DNA of 64,000 nt from Pantoea sp. SOD02 (GTDB lineage Bacteria; Pseudomonadota; Gammaproteobacteria; Enterobacterales; Enterobacteriaceae), in assembly GCF_024707505.1 (NCBI RefSeq), contig NZ_CP102604.1, positions 2,046,001 to 2,110,000 on the forward strand, read 5' to 3'. The notes beneath the pieces are model-generated. The model searched no databases and had not been told where the DNA came from. It worked only from the letters and a program-made list of their open reading frames with translations. Positions 42,308 through 51,654 of the stretch are shown here, one piece after another. Each line of letters opens with the position of its first letter. Position 1 is the stretch's first letter. A program made the translations under genes and the position numbers.

Positions 42308-43525
42308 TTATCCCTGCAACAGTTTTACCAATAAGTGGCCGCTATAGAGCGCGTCTTTTATCAGGGCTGCACCGCCAAAAGTACCGGGATCGCTGAAAGC
42401 CGTTGGTGTGAGCTGGATTTCACTGCTGTAAGCGGGCAACGCCTGCTGACGAATGGTACTGCTCACCGCAGGGAACAGCACATCGGCGGCTTGATTTAGC
42501 GGCGAACCGATAAGAATTTGTTGAGGATTAAAGATGTTAACCATCATCGCCAGCATCCGGCCAATATGATGTCCGACGCCAGCAATCACATCACGCGCCA
42601 GACGATCGCCCTGCTGCGCGGCAGCGCATAAGCTCTCAATCGTCAGCGGTGCCTGATGCAATAAACTGTCTGGCTGCGACGGCAAACGTTGGGCAGTGAG
42701 GGTAAGCAAGCTTCCGATGCTGGCGACGGTTTCCAGACAACCATTATTGCCGCAATAACATTGCTGGCCGTAAGGATCGATTTGCGTATGACCAATCTCC
42801 ACCAGCGTACGACCATTTTTATGCAGCAGTTGTCCGCCGCTGATCACGCCCGCGCCGACGGTTTGGTCGATCACAATCTGAATCACATGTTGTGCGCCGC
42901 TGGAAGCACCAAACAGTGCTTCGGCTAACGTCCAGGCAGAAATATCATGCTGCACGAACACCGGCAAACCGGTGCGTTGCGCCAGCGTTTCTCCCAGCGG
43001 CATATCCTGCACGTCGTAACCCGGCATACGATGTACCACGCCAGAAGCCGCGTTAATCAATCCCGGCAAAGTAATGGCTATGGCGGTCAAACGCTCCAGC
43101 TTGCTTTGATGACGAATAAAGAAGTCATTCACCAGATCCAGCAAGGTTTGCAGCAGCGGTTTTTCGGCGCTGGCGTGCAGCGGCAAGCGATCTTCCTGCA
43201 GCGCGCGGCTGCTGAGATCGCGCAGCGTCAGCGTAATGTATCCGGGCTGAATGCGTACGGCGAGATAGTGCCAGGCGAGTGTATCGAGGATCAAACCAAT
43301 CGCTGGACGACCACGACTGCCCGGTTCCTGAAATTCGGTTTCCTGTACCAGATGGGCATCGAGCATTTCACGCACGATTTTGGTAATGCTGGCGGGTGCT
43401 AACTGGGCACGTTTAGAAAGCTCAATACGCGAAATCGGGCCGTAAAGGTCAATCAGTCGGTAAACCACACCTGCGTTGGTCTGTTTTATCTGATCAATAT
43501 GACCAGGTTGACTGTACAGATTCAC
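42308..43525 (-). CDS. mlc: Transcriptional repressor Mlc (ROK family)
   Basis: 405 residues, nearly the E. coli length. An N-terminal winged helix (GPISRIELSKRAQLAPASIT) is followed by the ROK domain with the zinc site GHTQIDPYGQQCYCGNNGCL (His plus three Cys, near residue 245-260). GVGHHIGRMLAMMVNIFNPQ comes later. Mlc represses ptsG, manXYZ and other sugar genes and is sequestered by dephosphorylated PtsG. It is also known as DgsA. Neighbours bioD2 and ynfL are as in E. coli. Confidence 0.94.
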   Translation of the reverse strand: MNLYSQPGHIDQIKQTNAGVVYRLIDLYGPISRIELSKRAQLAPASITKIVREMLDAHLVQETEFQEPGSRGRPAIGLILDTLAWHYLAVRIQPGYITLTLRDLSSRALQEDRLPLHASAEKPLLQTLLDLVNDFFIRHQSKLERLTAIAITLPGLINAASGVVHRMPGYDVQDMPLGETLAQRTGLPVFVQHDISAWTLAEALFGASSGAQHVIQIVIDQTVGAGVISGGQLLHKNGRTLVEIGHTQIDPYGQQCYCGNNGCLETVASIGSLLTLTAQRLPSQPDSLLHQAPLTIESLCAAAQQGDRLARDVIAGVGHHIGRMLAMMVNIFNPQQILIGSPLNQAADVLFPAVSSTIRQQALPAYSSEIQLTPTAFSDPGTFGGAALIKDALYSGHLLVKLLQG

Positions 43526-43659
43526 GCCCTGCTCCCATTATTTTCGCGCTTCTAAATAAACAGCAGCTATGGTGATGCAGATTGACCAGCAGCGTCAAAT
43601 ATTTGATTAGAAATGTGATTTATCGCACATAAAGTTTATGCCCTGCTTCACCCGCTGGT

Positions 43660-44556
43660 TCAATTCTCCGCATTTTGCAGCATCAGCGACATCATATTGG
43701 TCATTTGTGCCGTCGGTTCTCGCGTCGCCGACCAGACCAGCCAAACTTCAGAAATCGCGTCGTTCTCCTGCAACGGGATCCACACCACATCGGCCAAACG
43801 CGCACGGCGGAACGACGCCGGCAGAATTGACACGCCAAGCCCGGTTGCCACCAACCCCAGAATGGTCATCGCCTCGCCCACTTCCTGAGTAATAAACGGT
43901 TTGATTTGATAACGATGCAGCAGCGCCAGAATTTCGCCGTACAACGCGGTGCCGCCTTGCGGATCGAAAAATACAAACGGCTCGTTGGCTAATGCCTGAA
44001 TTGAGATCGACTCCGCATCGGCCAGCGGATGCGCCCAATGCACTACCGCGCACAGCGGCTCACGCAGTAATACGCGATGCTGCAGATCGCTGGGCAGCGG
44101 CGTATTGCGCATCACACCGAGATCGAGTCGATCGTCATGAAGTGGCGCAAGCTGCTGGCGCGTGTTGTTCTCCTGCATCTGAATATGCACTTGCGGCCAA
44201 CGCTGACGGAACTGATACAACGCATCTGAAACCAGACCAGTAAACGGCGCTGACGAGGTAAAACCAATGCGCAACTCGCCTTCCTGACCGGTGTGCACGC
44301 GTGCGGCGCGGCGCGCTGCCTGTTCAACCTGCAGCAAAATGCCACGCGCATCCTGCAAAAACAGCGCGCCAGCGGGCGTGATCTGCACGCTGCGGTTGGT
44401 GCGGGTAAACAGCTGCGCGCCAATTTCCTGTTCCAGCTGCTGAATCTGCTGACTCAACGGCGGTTGCGAAATATTCAGGCGCTGCGCGGCACGACCAAAA
44501 TGCAGCTCTTCGGCGACGGCAATGAAATAGCGTAAATGGCGCAACTCGACATTCAT
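43660..44556 (-). CDS. ynfL: LysR-family transcriptional regulator YnfL
   Basis: 298 residues. The N-terminal helix-turn-helix is HFGRAAQRLNISQPPLSQQI with QLEQEIGAQLFTRTNR. The effector domain shows GELRIGFTSSAPFTGLVSDAL and DLGVMRNTPLP. It is divergent from the ynfM transporter gene, 94 bases apart, the standard arrangement in which the regulator controls the neighbour. The inducer is not known. Confidence 0.9.
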   Translation of the reverse strand: MNVELRHLRYFIAVAEELHFGRAAQRLNISQPPLSQQIQQLEQEIGAQLFTRTNRSVQITPAGALFLQDARGILLQVEQAARRAARVHTGQEGELRIGFTSSAPFTGLVSDALYQFRQRWPQVHIQMQENNTRQQLAPLHDDRLDLGVMRNTPLPSDLQHRVLLREPLCAVVHWAHPLADAESISIQALANEPFVFFDPQGGTALYGEILALLHRYQIKPFITQEVGEAMTILGLVATGLGVSILPASFRRARLADVVWIPLQENDAISEVWLVWSATREPTAQMTNMMSLMLQNAEN

Positions 44557-44650
44557 ATTTTAAAAGTCTCATTTGAGATTATTAATATATTGTACAACCT
44601 ATTAACCCTTTTCTACAGTAACGCCACAATGGTTCAAACGAGGATGTTCC

Positions 44651-45907
44651 GTGAGTCGCTCTTCCCAGGCGGTGATACTTGATGAAGACGAGTTGTCCGT
44701 AAAGCCTGCTCCAGCTGCAACCCCTTCAGAATGGATTGAACGCGGATCGCCGCAGTTTATGCGCGTGACGCTAGCGCTGTTCTCCGCCGGTCTTGCCACT
44801 TTCGCCTTGCTGTATTGCGTACAGCCCATTCTGCCGGTGCTATCGCAGCAGTTTGGCGTTTCCCCGGCGCAAAGCAGTATTTCTCTCTCGCTCTCCACCG
44901 GCTTAATGGCGTTAGGATTGCTGTTTACTGGGCCGCTGTCGGATGCAATTGGCCGTAAATCGGTGATGGTTACCGCGCTGTTGCTCGCCGCCATCTGCAC
45001 CTTGATTTCCGCCACCATGAGCAGCTGGCAAGGCATTTTGCTGATGCGCGCGCTGATAGGTTTATCTCTGAGCGGCGTTGCGGCCGTTGGCATGACCTAT
45101 CTGAGTGAAGAGATTCATCCACGTGTTATCGCCTTTTCCATGGGGCTGTATATCAGCGGTAACTCGATTGGTGGTATGAGCGGACGCCTGTTAACTGGCG
45201 TATTAACCGATTTCTTCTCGTGGCGCGTTGCGGTGGGTGTTATTGGTTGCTTCGCGTTGGCGGGCGCGCTGATGTTCTGGAAAATTCTCCCTGCATCTCG
45301 TCATTTCCGCCCGGCGTCGCTGCGCCCGCGCAGTTTATTAATCAACTTCCGTCTGCACTGGCGCGATAAAGGTCTGCCGCTGCTGTTCGCAGAAGGCTTC
45401 CTGCTGATGGGCGCGTTCGTCACGCTGTTCAACTACATCGGGTATCGCCTGCTGAGTGCGCCGTGGTCACTGAGTCAGGCGGTGGTTGGGTTGCTGTCGG
45501 TGGTGTATCTGACCGGCTCATGGAGTTCACCGAAAGCGGGTGCGATGACCAGCCGCTTTGGGCGCGGTCCGGTGATGATCGGTGCAACAGCAATTATGCT
45601 GGCAGGATTGCTGCTGACGGCGTTTAACTCACTTTGGCTGATTTTGCCCGGCATGATGCTGTTCACCGCCGGATTCTTTGCGGCACACTCGGTTGCCAGC
45701 GGCTGGATTGGCCCGCGCGCGCGCCGTGCTAAAGGCCAGGCATCGTCACTTTATCTCTTCAGTTATTACGTCGGTTCCAGCGTGGCCGGTACCTTGGGCG
45801 GCGTGTTCTGGCACAGCTACGGCTGGATGGGCGTAACGCTATTCATTAGCCTGCTATTATTAATGGCTTTGCTGGTCGGCTGGCGTTTGCAGTGCCGGAA
45901 ACTGTAA
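44651..45907 (+). CDS. ynfM: MFS transporter YnfM
   Basis: 418 residues from a GTG start. About twelve membrane segments. Motif-A-like LLFTGPLSDAIGRKSVMVT near residue 100 and GRLLTGVLTDFFSWRVAVG near 180. The hydrophilic N-terminal 40 residues match the E. coli YnfM layout, which has been described as an arabinose-exporting or drug-exporting type carrier without firm substrate. Divergent from ynfL. Confidence 0.9.
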   Translation: MSRSSQAVILDEDELSVKPAPAATPSEWIERGSPQFMRVTLALFSAGLATFALLYCVQPILPVLSQQFGVSPAQSSISLSLSTGLMALGLLFTGPLSDAIGRKSVMVTALLLAAICTLISATMSSWQGILLMRALIGLSLSGVAAVGMTYLSEEIHPRVIAFSMGLYISGNSIGGMSGRLLTGVLTDFFSWRVAVGVIGCFALAGALMFWKILPASRHFRPASLRPRSLLINFRLHWRDKGLPLLFAEGFLLMGAFVTLFNYIGYRLLSAPWSLSQAVVGLLSVVYLTGSWSSPKAGAMTSRFGRGPVMIGATAIMLAGLLLTAFNSLWLILPGMMLFTAGFFAAHSVASGWIGPRARRAKGQASSLYLFSYYVGSSVAGTLGGVFWHSYGWMGVTLFISLLLLMALLVGWRLQCRKL

Positions 45908-45924
45908 TACCTTTCATCTGTTTA

Positions 45925-45944
45925 ACGGGGCTAATGCGCCCCGT
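45925..45944 (+). terminator. Hairpin after ynfM, weak terminator candidate
   Basis: ACGGGGC-TAATGC-GCCCCGT is a 7-base GC-rich hairpin 18 bases after the ynfM stop. It is followed by CCTCATCTC and not a T-run, so termination would be inefficient or factor-assisted. Confidence 0.4.
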
Positions 45945-46075
45945 CCTCATCTCAAGTACACGCCACACGGCGATCTCACAGTCCCAGATAAAACAAAACG
46001 GCTATTCGTCGCTATAATTCATTCCATTCCAACAATAGTTAGACTTTTTTTATTTCACAGCAATGAGGTCGTTAG

Positions 46076-46333
46076 ATGGGACTCTATTATTACGTCGATA
46101 AGCACGCCGGCTATAACGACAACCATGTAGTACATGCAACGGGATGCCCGTTCTTACCCGCCGATGAGGCACGCCGTTTTCTTGGTACTTTCTACACGCC
46201 AAATGCCGCCATCCAGCAAGCGCGTAAATTTTATGCCAGTGCGCTAGGGTGCGAGCACTGTTGTCCGGTTGGGGTAAAAAAAAACATGACGACTCAAAAT
46301 AGCGTGGCACTAAAACACATGGTGAGACTCTGA
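46076..46333 (+). CDS. Small Cys/His-motif protein of unknown function
   Basis: 85 residues. The start at 46076 has only a weak ribosome site. The body is Tyr- and His-rich at first (LYYYVDKHAGYNDNHVVHAT), then GCPFLPADEARRFLGTF, then an Ala-rich helix and ALGCEHCCPVGV. The pattern H-x4-C ... C-x2-CC suggests a small metal-binding or disulfide fold. I recall similar short proteins with a VHxxxCxxLP ... GCxxCxP pattern in other proteobacteria, none of known function. No signal peptide. Confidence 0.6.
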   Translation: MGLYYYVDKHAGYNDNHVVHATGCPFLPADEARRFLGTFYTPNAAIQQARKFYASALGCEHCCPVGVKKNMTTQNSVALKHMVRL

Positions 46334-46698
46334 TAATCATGATTTGAGAGTGGTAAGGTGCCCCCGCTGTTTTGTTAAGCAATACTGAGGCGTTTTATAA
46401 TAACTATAAATTTAAGTGTAATAATAACTGGACCTTAAGACGTTCATTGCGGCGTCAGGTCCAGTCGCCTCTTCTCTCATTTCATCACCCCTGATTACTC
46501 TCGACCCCATGCCAGAAAGCGCAATAACCTCAGGCTATTAACAACGCCTTCCACGATAAAAAATAATCAGTAATAAAAGCCCGACAAACGGTTTCCCTCC
46601 GCTCATTAATGCTCCACAATAGCGGCAATTTGTGACTTCGGTCACCTTCTGGGGTGCCTTTTCGCCCTTTCACTCGCCGTCTGACAGATTTGAACTCC
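46334..46698. other. Intergenic region before sotB with a strong hairpin
   Basis: 365 bases without a supported gene. At 46427-46465 the arms ACTGGACCT and AGGTCCAGT are exact inverses, with inner arms GACG and CGTC. This gives a two-stage stem with a three-base bulge. No T-run follows on either strand. The rest presumably contains the sotB promoter; no clear boxes were found. A GTG at 46654 in frame with sotB is an unlikely start. Confidence 0.4.
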
Positions 46699-47883
46699 AT
46701 GCAATCTACTAATGTTTCCCGTAAAACGGCCTGGCTACGCGTTGTATTGCTGGCTATTGCTGCTTTTGTCTTTAACACCACAGAATTCGTGCCTGTTGGT
46801 TTGCTGTCAGATATCGCCGCCAGCTATGACATGAAGACTGCCGATGTTGGCATCATGTTAACCATCTATGCGTGGGTCGTCGCACTATTGTCGCTGCCGT
46901 TGATGCTACTGACGCGCAATATTGAGCGTCGCCTGCTGTTGGCCGTGTTGTTCATCGTGTTTGTCGCCAGCCATGTGCTCTCGTCTGTGGCATGGGATTT
47001 CACCTCGCTGGTGATCTCGCGTATCGGTATTGCCTTAGCGCACGCGGTGTTCTGGTCAATTACTGCTTCGCTGGCCATTCGCGTGGCGCCTGCGGGTAAG
47101 AAAACTCAGGCGTTAAGTATGCTGGCAACCGGTACCGCGCTGGCGATGGTGCTGGGCGTGCCGATTGGCCGTATCGTCGGTCAATATCTTGGCTGGCGTA
47201 CCACCTTCGGCATGATCGGTTTGTCTGCATTGGTGTTGCTGATTTTGCTGATGCGCATCCTGCCGCGTCTGCCGAGTGAACATACCGGTTCACTGAGCAG
47301 CGTGCCGATGCTCTTCCGTCGTCCGGCGCTGGTAGCAATGTACGTTCTGGTTACCGTGGTGGTGACGGCGCATTACACCGCTTATAGCTACATCGAACCG
47401 TTTATGCAGGTGGTTGCCAATGCGGATGATAATTTCACCACCCTGCTTTTACTGCTGTTCGGGTCGGCGGGCATTATTGGCAGCGTGCTGTTTAGTACGC
47501 TGGGCAATAAATTCCCGTCGGCGATGCTGATCGCCGCTATTGCGATGATCACGCTAAGTATGGGCTTGCTGGTGTTTGCCGCAGTACGTCCCGCTGCAAT
47601 CACCGTGCTGTGCATCGTGTGGGGCATGGCAATGATGATGATTGGTCTGGCGATGCAAGTCCGCGTTTTGGCGCTGGCGCCGGATGCTACCGACGTCGCG
47701 ATGTCGCTGTTCTCAGGTATCTACAACATCGGTATCGGCGCAGGTGCGCTGCTGGGTAACCAGGTCAGTTTACATATGCAAATGTCGGACGTTGGTAACA
47801 TCGGCGGCATTATTGGCCTTGTTGCACTGTTCTGGTGTATCGCTATCTTCCGCCGCTATCCTCAACTGCGTTCTAACGGATAA
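46699..47883 (+). CDS. sotB: Sugar efflux transporter SotB (MFS)
   Basis: 394 residues from the ATG at 46699, where homology to E. coli SotB begins ([20 protein letters not shown]). About twelve membrane segments. [16 protein letters not shown] near residue 20, [20 protein letters not shown] near 130 and [18 protein letters not shown] near 330 are shared with SotB. The protein exports arabinose and IPTG-like sugars in E. coli. The Shine-Dalgarno is poor. A bidirectional terminator follows. Confidence 0.9.
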   Translation: MQSTNVSRKTAWLRVVLLAIAAFVFNTTEFVPVGLLSDIAASYDMKTADVGIMLTIYAWVVALLSLPLMLLTRNIERRLLLAVLFIVFVASHVLSSVAWDFTSLVISRIGIALAHAVFWSITASLAIRVAPAGKKTQALSMLATGTALAMVLGVPIGRIVGQYLGWRTTFGMIGLSALVLLILLMRILPRLPSEHTGSLSSVPMLFRRPALVAMYVLVTVVVTAHYTAYSYIEPFMQVVANADDNFTTLLLLLFGSAGIIGSVLFSTLGNKFPSAMLIAAIAMITLSMGLLVFAAVRPAAITVLCIVWGMAMMMIGLAMQVRVLALAPDATDVAMSLFSGIYNIGIGAGALLGNQVSLHMQMSDVGNIGGIIGLVALFWCIAIFRRYPQLRSNG

Positions 47884-47884
47884 G

Positions 47885-47922
47885 AAAAAAGGCTTCAGAA
47901 GGATTATCTTCTGAAGCCTTTT
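47885..47922. terminator. Bidirectional Rho-independent terminator between sotB and bhsA-like gene
   Basis: Six A, then GGCTTCAGAAG-GATTAT-CTTCTGAAGCC, then TTTT. The 11-base stem with A-run and T-run on either side serves both convergent genes. Confidence 0.93.
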
Positions 47923-47966
47923 ATTCACTTCTTACGGAATGCTTAATCGCACTCCGCTCAATTCTC

Positions 47967-48224
47967 TTAGTTATAAATTACTGCTGTGCCATTTAGCTTG
48001 TTGTTGCCAGAGGTCGAAGTGATGCGGAATGACTTTGCTCCGGCAGCATTGGCCTTTTCCGATAGCTGATTCTCCAGCGATGTCAGGTTTGTGCTACCTG
48101 AAGCGCTAACCACACCAATTTGTTGTTGATTCATTGGCGCTTCGTTTACTAAGTCTGCAGCCATGCTACCGAACGCGATTGAGGATAATGCTACAGCGGC
48201 CAGGGTCAGTTTGATGCTTTTCAT
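47967..48224 (-). CDS. YhcN/BhsA-family (DUF1471) periplasmic stress protein
   Basis: 85 residues. A signal peptide (MKSIKLTLAAVALSSIAFGS, cleavage near MAA-DL) precedes a single DUF1471 domain with IGVVSASGSTNLTSLENQL and AKSFRITSTSGNNKLNGTA. Proteins of this group (BhsA, McbA, YhcN) respond to acid, copper, oxidants and biofilm conditions and act at the envelope. The exact orthologue cannot be fixed. An upstream 295-base region separates it from the divergent TetR gene. Confidence 0.9.
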   Translation of the reverse strand: MKSIKLTLAAVALSSIAFGSMAADLVNEAPMNQQQIGVVSASGSTNLTSLENQLSEKANAAGAKSFRITSTSGNNKLNGTAVIYN

Positions 48225-48519
48225 AATTTTGCTCTCTTAAACAGATGAATTGGGGTCGGTCGCGATTAAGTTAACAACCGTTAATTAAATGCTAATGCCG
48301 AAAGGGTGTGCGCGTCAATTATTTTATTAACGGTCATTATTTTAATCGGAAGTGGCGTGATTATGGGCTTCCCAGCCCTTTTCGACTTATCCATTTGGGT
48401 GCTTTCACCAGCCAAAAGCACAAACGGGCAAAGACGAACAGGCTCATTCCGGGCTGCGCTTGCATATTTATTTAATGATCGGTAATTTAATTGGGTGTTT
48501 ATAAGTTTTGAGGTGCCCA
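48225..48519. promoter_or_regulatory. Divergent region between bhsA-like and tetR genes
   Basis: 295 bases with no gene I can support. It must contain both promoters. No palindrome typical of a TetR operator was recognised. The stretch 48230-48350 is AT-rich. Confidence 0.3.
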
Positions 48520-49173
48520 ATGACAGAAGTTATCGATGTGGTGAACAGGAAAACGCGCGGTCGCCCGAAAGTGTTTGATCGCAATGATGCCCTGGACAAG
48601 GCATTGATGTTGTTCTGGGCGCATGGTTATGAAGGCACGTCGTTGTCCGATTTGGTTAACGCAACCGGCGCGAAAGCCCCAACCCTTTATGCTGAGTTTG
48701 AGAATAAAGAGGGTTTATTCCGTGCGGCGATGCAGCGATACATTGAAACCTTCAGCGCACAACGCAACGCAGTGCTGAACGATGATGCATCAGACGTGAA
48801 AACGGCAATTGAAGCCTATTTTCGGGCAACCGCCGCGTGCTTCACAGAATGTGATAAGCCAGCAGGCTGTTTTTTCATTTGTACTTCGAGCGCGCTCTCT
48901 TCCGGCTCGGAAGAAGTGGCGCAAATGCTGGCGCAGCAGCATCATGCGCAGGAATCAGCGTTAAAAGCATTCCTTGATAACCGGCAGCAGCGTGGCGAGT
49001 TACCGCAATGTGCCAATAGTGCAACCTTAGCTAGCTATCTGGCGTGCTTACTTCAGGGAATGTCGGTACGTGCTCGTGAAGGAGCTAATCGTGAGGATCT
49101 TGACCAGATTGTGGATACGCAGATGGCAATCTGGCCCGCTCTGGCGGGATATTGTGAGTTGAGCACCAAATAA
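48520..49173 (+). CDS. TetR/AcrR-family transcriptional regulator
   Basis: 217 residues from the ATG at 48520 (GAGG 6 bases upstream). The helix-turn-helix is HGYEGTSLSDLVNATGAKAP with LYAEFENKEGLFRAAM, in the pattern of the AcrR/YxaF branch. The C-terminal half has a TetR_C-type ligand domain with PAGCFFICTSSALSSGS. No target is evident; the divergent bhsA-like gene is a possible one. A terminator follows. Confidence 0.88.
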   Translation: MTEVIDVVNRKTRGRPKVFDRNDALDKALMLFWAHGYEGTSLSDLVNATGAKAPTLYAEFENKEGLFRAAMQRYIETFSAQRNAVLNDDASDVKTAIEAYFRATAACFTECDKPAGCFFICTSSALSSGSEEVAQMLAQQHHAQESALKAFLDNRQQRGELPQCANSATLASYLACLLQGMSVRAREGANREDLDQIVDTQMAIWPALAGYCELSTK

Positions 49174-49175
49174 AA

Positions 49176-49203
49176 TTCAGGCCGACTTCGCTGTCGGCCT
49201 GAA
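49176..49203. terminator. Terminator between tetR and rhaM
   Basis: TTCAGGCCGAC-TTCGCT-GTCGGCCTGAA is a perfect 11-base stem directly after the tetR stop, followed by ATTATT. It also lies in the path of the rhaBADM transcript from the other side. Confidence 0.75.
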
Positions 49204-49240
49204 ATTATTGCCTCTATTTGAATGGTGAGGCGAGCGAGCG

Positions 49241-49555
49241 TTAAGGCAGGAAAAACATCGGTTTTAACACCGCACTCACCGGACTGTTATCCGGATTCGA
49301 TGGCATTAAATCCTTCATGGATGCCCACCAACGCTGACACACTTCCGTTTTTGCCACGGCTTCCCAGCGCGCTTCAGACTCAATTTCCACGCTGGCAAAC
49401 AGCAGATTGCGTTCAGCATCAAGCCAGATAGCGTAATTGTGCGCGCCATGCGCTTTTAACGTCTCGGCCAGCTCCGGCCAAATTGGCGTGTGACGGCGCA
49501 GATACTCATCGTGGCAGTGTGCATGCACCTGCATCACAAAGGCTTTACGCAACAT
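49241..49555 (-). CDS. rhaM: L-rhamnose mutarotase
   Basis: 104 residues, the family length, from the ATG at 49555. Typical features are [20 protein letters not shown] at the start, HNYAIWLD near residue 55, and [17 protein letters not shown] near the end. It interconverts alpha- and beta-L-rhamnose before isomerisation. It overlaps the end of rhaD by 11 bases and is the last gene of the rhaB-A-D-M operon. Confidence 0.94.
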   Translation of the reverse strand: MLRKAFVMQVHAHCHDEYLRRHTPIWPELAETLKAHGAHNYAIWLDAERNLLFASVEIESEARWEAVAKTEVCQRWWASMKDLMPSNPDNSPVSAVLKPMFFLP

Positions 49556-50387
49556 CGCTGCGCTCCGCCTGCAAAGCGGCTTGCCACGGCTTAACGTTGA
49601 AGCGTTCACCCAGCGCGATCAGTTGCTCAGTGGTGATGCTTTGACGAATGCCACCCATCGACAGCGCTTTCACCACCACTTCGGAGGATTTCTCCGCAGT
49701 GTCGATCAGGCCAAAAGTCTCATCGAGGTTTGGACCGGCGCCAAAAATGCCATGGAACGGCCACATAACAATGCTGTGGTTTGCCATCGCGTCGGCTGTT
49801 GCCTGGCCGATTCCGTCAGTCCCTGGCACCATCCACGGCAGAATACCGACGCCATCCGGGAACACCACCAGACATTCGGTACTGCCTTCCCACAGCAGGC
49901 GTGTAAAGCGTGCGGAATCCAGATCGACCACATAGCTCAGCGCCATAAAGTTGGTGGCGTGACAGTGCATGATCACGCGATCAACGCCGTTTGAGACCTG
50001 TTTGCGCACGCTGTGTGACTGGAAGTGAGCTGCCAGTTCAGAGGTTGGCAGGCCGCCGTTACTCAAACCCCAGTGGATTTTGTATGACAAGCCTTTGTCA
50101 TCAACCTGCAACAGCGCCAGACAATCAGCCGGGTCGATCTGTACATTACGGAAAAACTTACCTGATCCGGTGACCAGGAACCAATCATTGGCTAGCGCTG
50201 GAGCAGGCTTGGTCAGCTCAATACAGCGCGGCTCTGCATAGAAATCACCGGCGAAATCTTTAACTTCTTCCGGCAGTAAACGTAAGCTGACGTTGCCGCC
50301 ATTACGTTCATCCCAGCCCTTCAACCACATGTCGCTGGTCGCTTTAACCATTCCCTGAACAAAAGCGGAAGAGAGAATATTTTGCAT
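49545..50387 (-). CDS. rhaD: Rhamnulose-1-phosphate aldolase
   Basis: 280 residues from the ATG at 50387 (AAGGGA upstream). Class II aldolase: GGNVSLRL near residue 42, [10 protein letters not shown] with zinc-binding His near residue 145, and a further His in the C-terminal half. It splits L-rhamnulose 1-phosphate into dihydroxyacetone phosphate and L-lactaldehyde. AldA, encoded 7 kb away, oxidises the lactaldehyde. It follows rhaA by 10 bases. Confidence 0.95.
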   Translation of the reverse strand: MQNILSSAFVQGMVKATSDMWLKGWDERNGGNVSLRLLPEEVKDFAGDFYAEPRCIELTKPAPALANDWFLVTGSGKFFRNVQIDPADCLALLQVDDKGLSYKIHWGLSNGGLPTSELAAHFQSHSVRKQVSNGVDRVIMHCHATNFMALSYVVDLDSARFTRLLWEGSTECLVVFPDGVGILPWMVPGTDGIGQATADAMANHSIVMWPFHGIFGAGPNLDETFGLIDTAEKSSEVVVKALSMGGIRQSITTEQLIALGERFNVKPWQAALQAERSDVA

Positions 50388-50397
50388 GGTGTGTCCC

Positions 50398-51654
50398 TTA
50401 ACGTTGACGCAGTGTTTGTTGTTCATAATGACGGACTTCGCTCAGCCAGCTGGCATCAGCAGGGACATCGTGGCGCAGACACCAGGCTTCCCACACCGCT
50501 TGCCACGGCAACGATTTTTGTTCTTCCAGCATCGCCAGGCGACCGGTGTAATCCCCTTCGTTCTCTAGCTTGCGTAACTGATCGGTAGGTTCCAGCAGTG
50601 CGCGTAGCAGTGCTTTTTTGGCATTGCGTGTACCAATTACCCACGCCGCGATGCGGTTGATAGACGCATCAAAGAAGTCGAGACCTATATGCACCTTGTC
50701 GAACAGCTTGTGGCGCGCGATCTCGGTGGCGATAGCCTGGGTTTCATCGTCGAGAATCACCACGTGATCACTGTCCCAGCGCACCGGACGGCTTACGTGC
50801 AGCAGCAGACGCGGCACATAAAGCATCGCCGTGGAGATCTTGTCAGAAATTACTTCGGTTGGATGGAAGTGGCCGGCATCGAGAGTTAGTGCGGTCTGGC
50901 GGCTGCTGGCATAACCCAGGCAGAATTCATTGGAGCCCACGGTGTAGCTTTCTGCACCGATACCAAACAGTTTGCTCTCTACCGCATCGATGTGATGTGC
51001 AGGGTTGAGCTTTTCACTGATTACTTCATCAAGCGCACTTGCCAGGCGTTGACGTGGTGCGAGGCGATCGACGGTGAGATCTTTCATGCCGTCCGGCACC
51101 CAGATGTTCATAACGGATGCAGTACCCAGTTGCTCACCAAAGTGTGCCGAGATGCGACGGCTAGCCTTGCAGTGGTCGATCCAGAACTGACGAATCCCTT
51201 TGTCGGCATGTGACAAGGTAAAGCCATCGGCGCTCAGTGGATGGGAGAAGCAGCTTGGATTAAAGTCGAGGCCCAACTTGTGCGTCTTAGCCCATTCCAC
51301 CCAGTTGCTGAAATGTTTAGGTTCAATCGCATCACGATCAACCGGCTTATCGCTCTCCAGATAGATCGCATGCAGGTTGAGGCGCTTGGCACCTGGAATG
51401 AGTGACATCGCTTTTTCAACATCTGAGCGCAGCTCATCAGCATTACGCGCGCGGCCCGGATAGTTGCCGGTAGCCTGAATACCGCCGGTCAGTTCACCGT
51501 TCGGATTTTCGAAGCCGCGCACGTCATCGCCTTGCCAGCAGTGCATCGAGACCGGAATGCCATCCAGCTGTGCCATTACCTGTTCCACATCCACACCGAT
51601 GGCGGCGTAGCGTTGTTTGGCCAGTTCGAAGGCCTGTTCAATCAGCTTAGTCAT
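50398..51654 (-). CDS. rhaA: L-rhamnose isomerase
   Basis: 418 residues from the ATG at 51654, as expected (E. coli 419). Metal-site segments are [11 protein letters not shown] near residue 165, [17 protein letters not shown] near 265, and [14 protein letters not shown] near 300. It converts L-rhamnose to L-rhamnulose. The start codon overlaps the stop of rhaB by 8 bases. Confidence 0.96.
   Translation of the reverse strand: MTKLIEQAFELAKQRYAAIGVDVEQVMAQLDGIPVSMHCWQGDDVRGFENPNGELTGGIQATGNYPGRARNADELRSDVEKAMSLIPGAKRLNLHAIYLESDKPVDRDAIEPKHFSNWVEWAKTHKLGLDFNPSCFSHPLSADGFTLSHADKGIRQFWIDHCKASRRISAHFGEQLGTASVMNIWVPDGMKDLTVDRLAPRQRLASALDEVISEKLNPAHHIDAVESKLFGIGAESYTVGSNEFCLGYASSRQTALTLDAGHFHPTEVISDKISTAMLYVPRLLLHVSRPVRWDSDHVVILDDETQAIATEIARHKLFDKVHIGLDFFDASINRIAAWVIGTRNAKKALLRALLEPTDQLRKLENEGDYTGRLAMLEEQKSLPWQAVWEAWCLRHDVPADASWLSEVRHYEQQTLRQR

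Noticed and set aside
48281..48520. 79-codon minus-strand frame between the bhsA-like and tetR genes
   Set aside because: No ribosome site, no recognisable domain, and it occupies a divergent promoter region.
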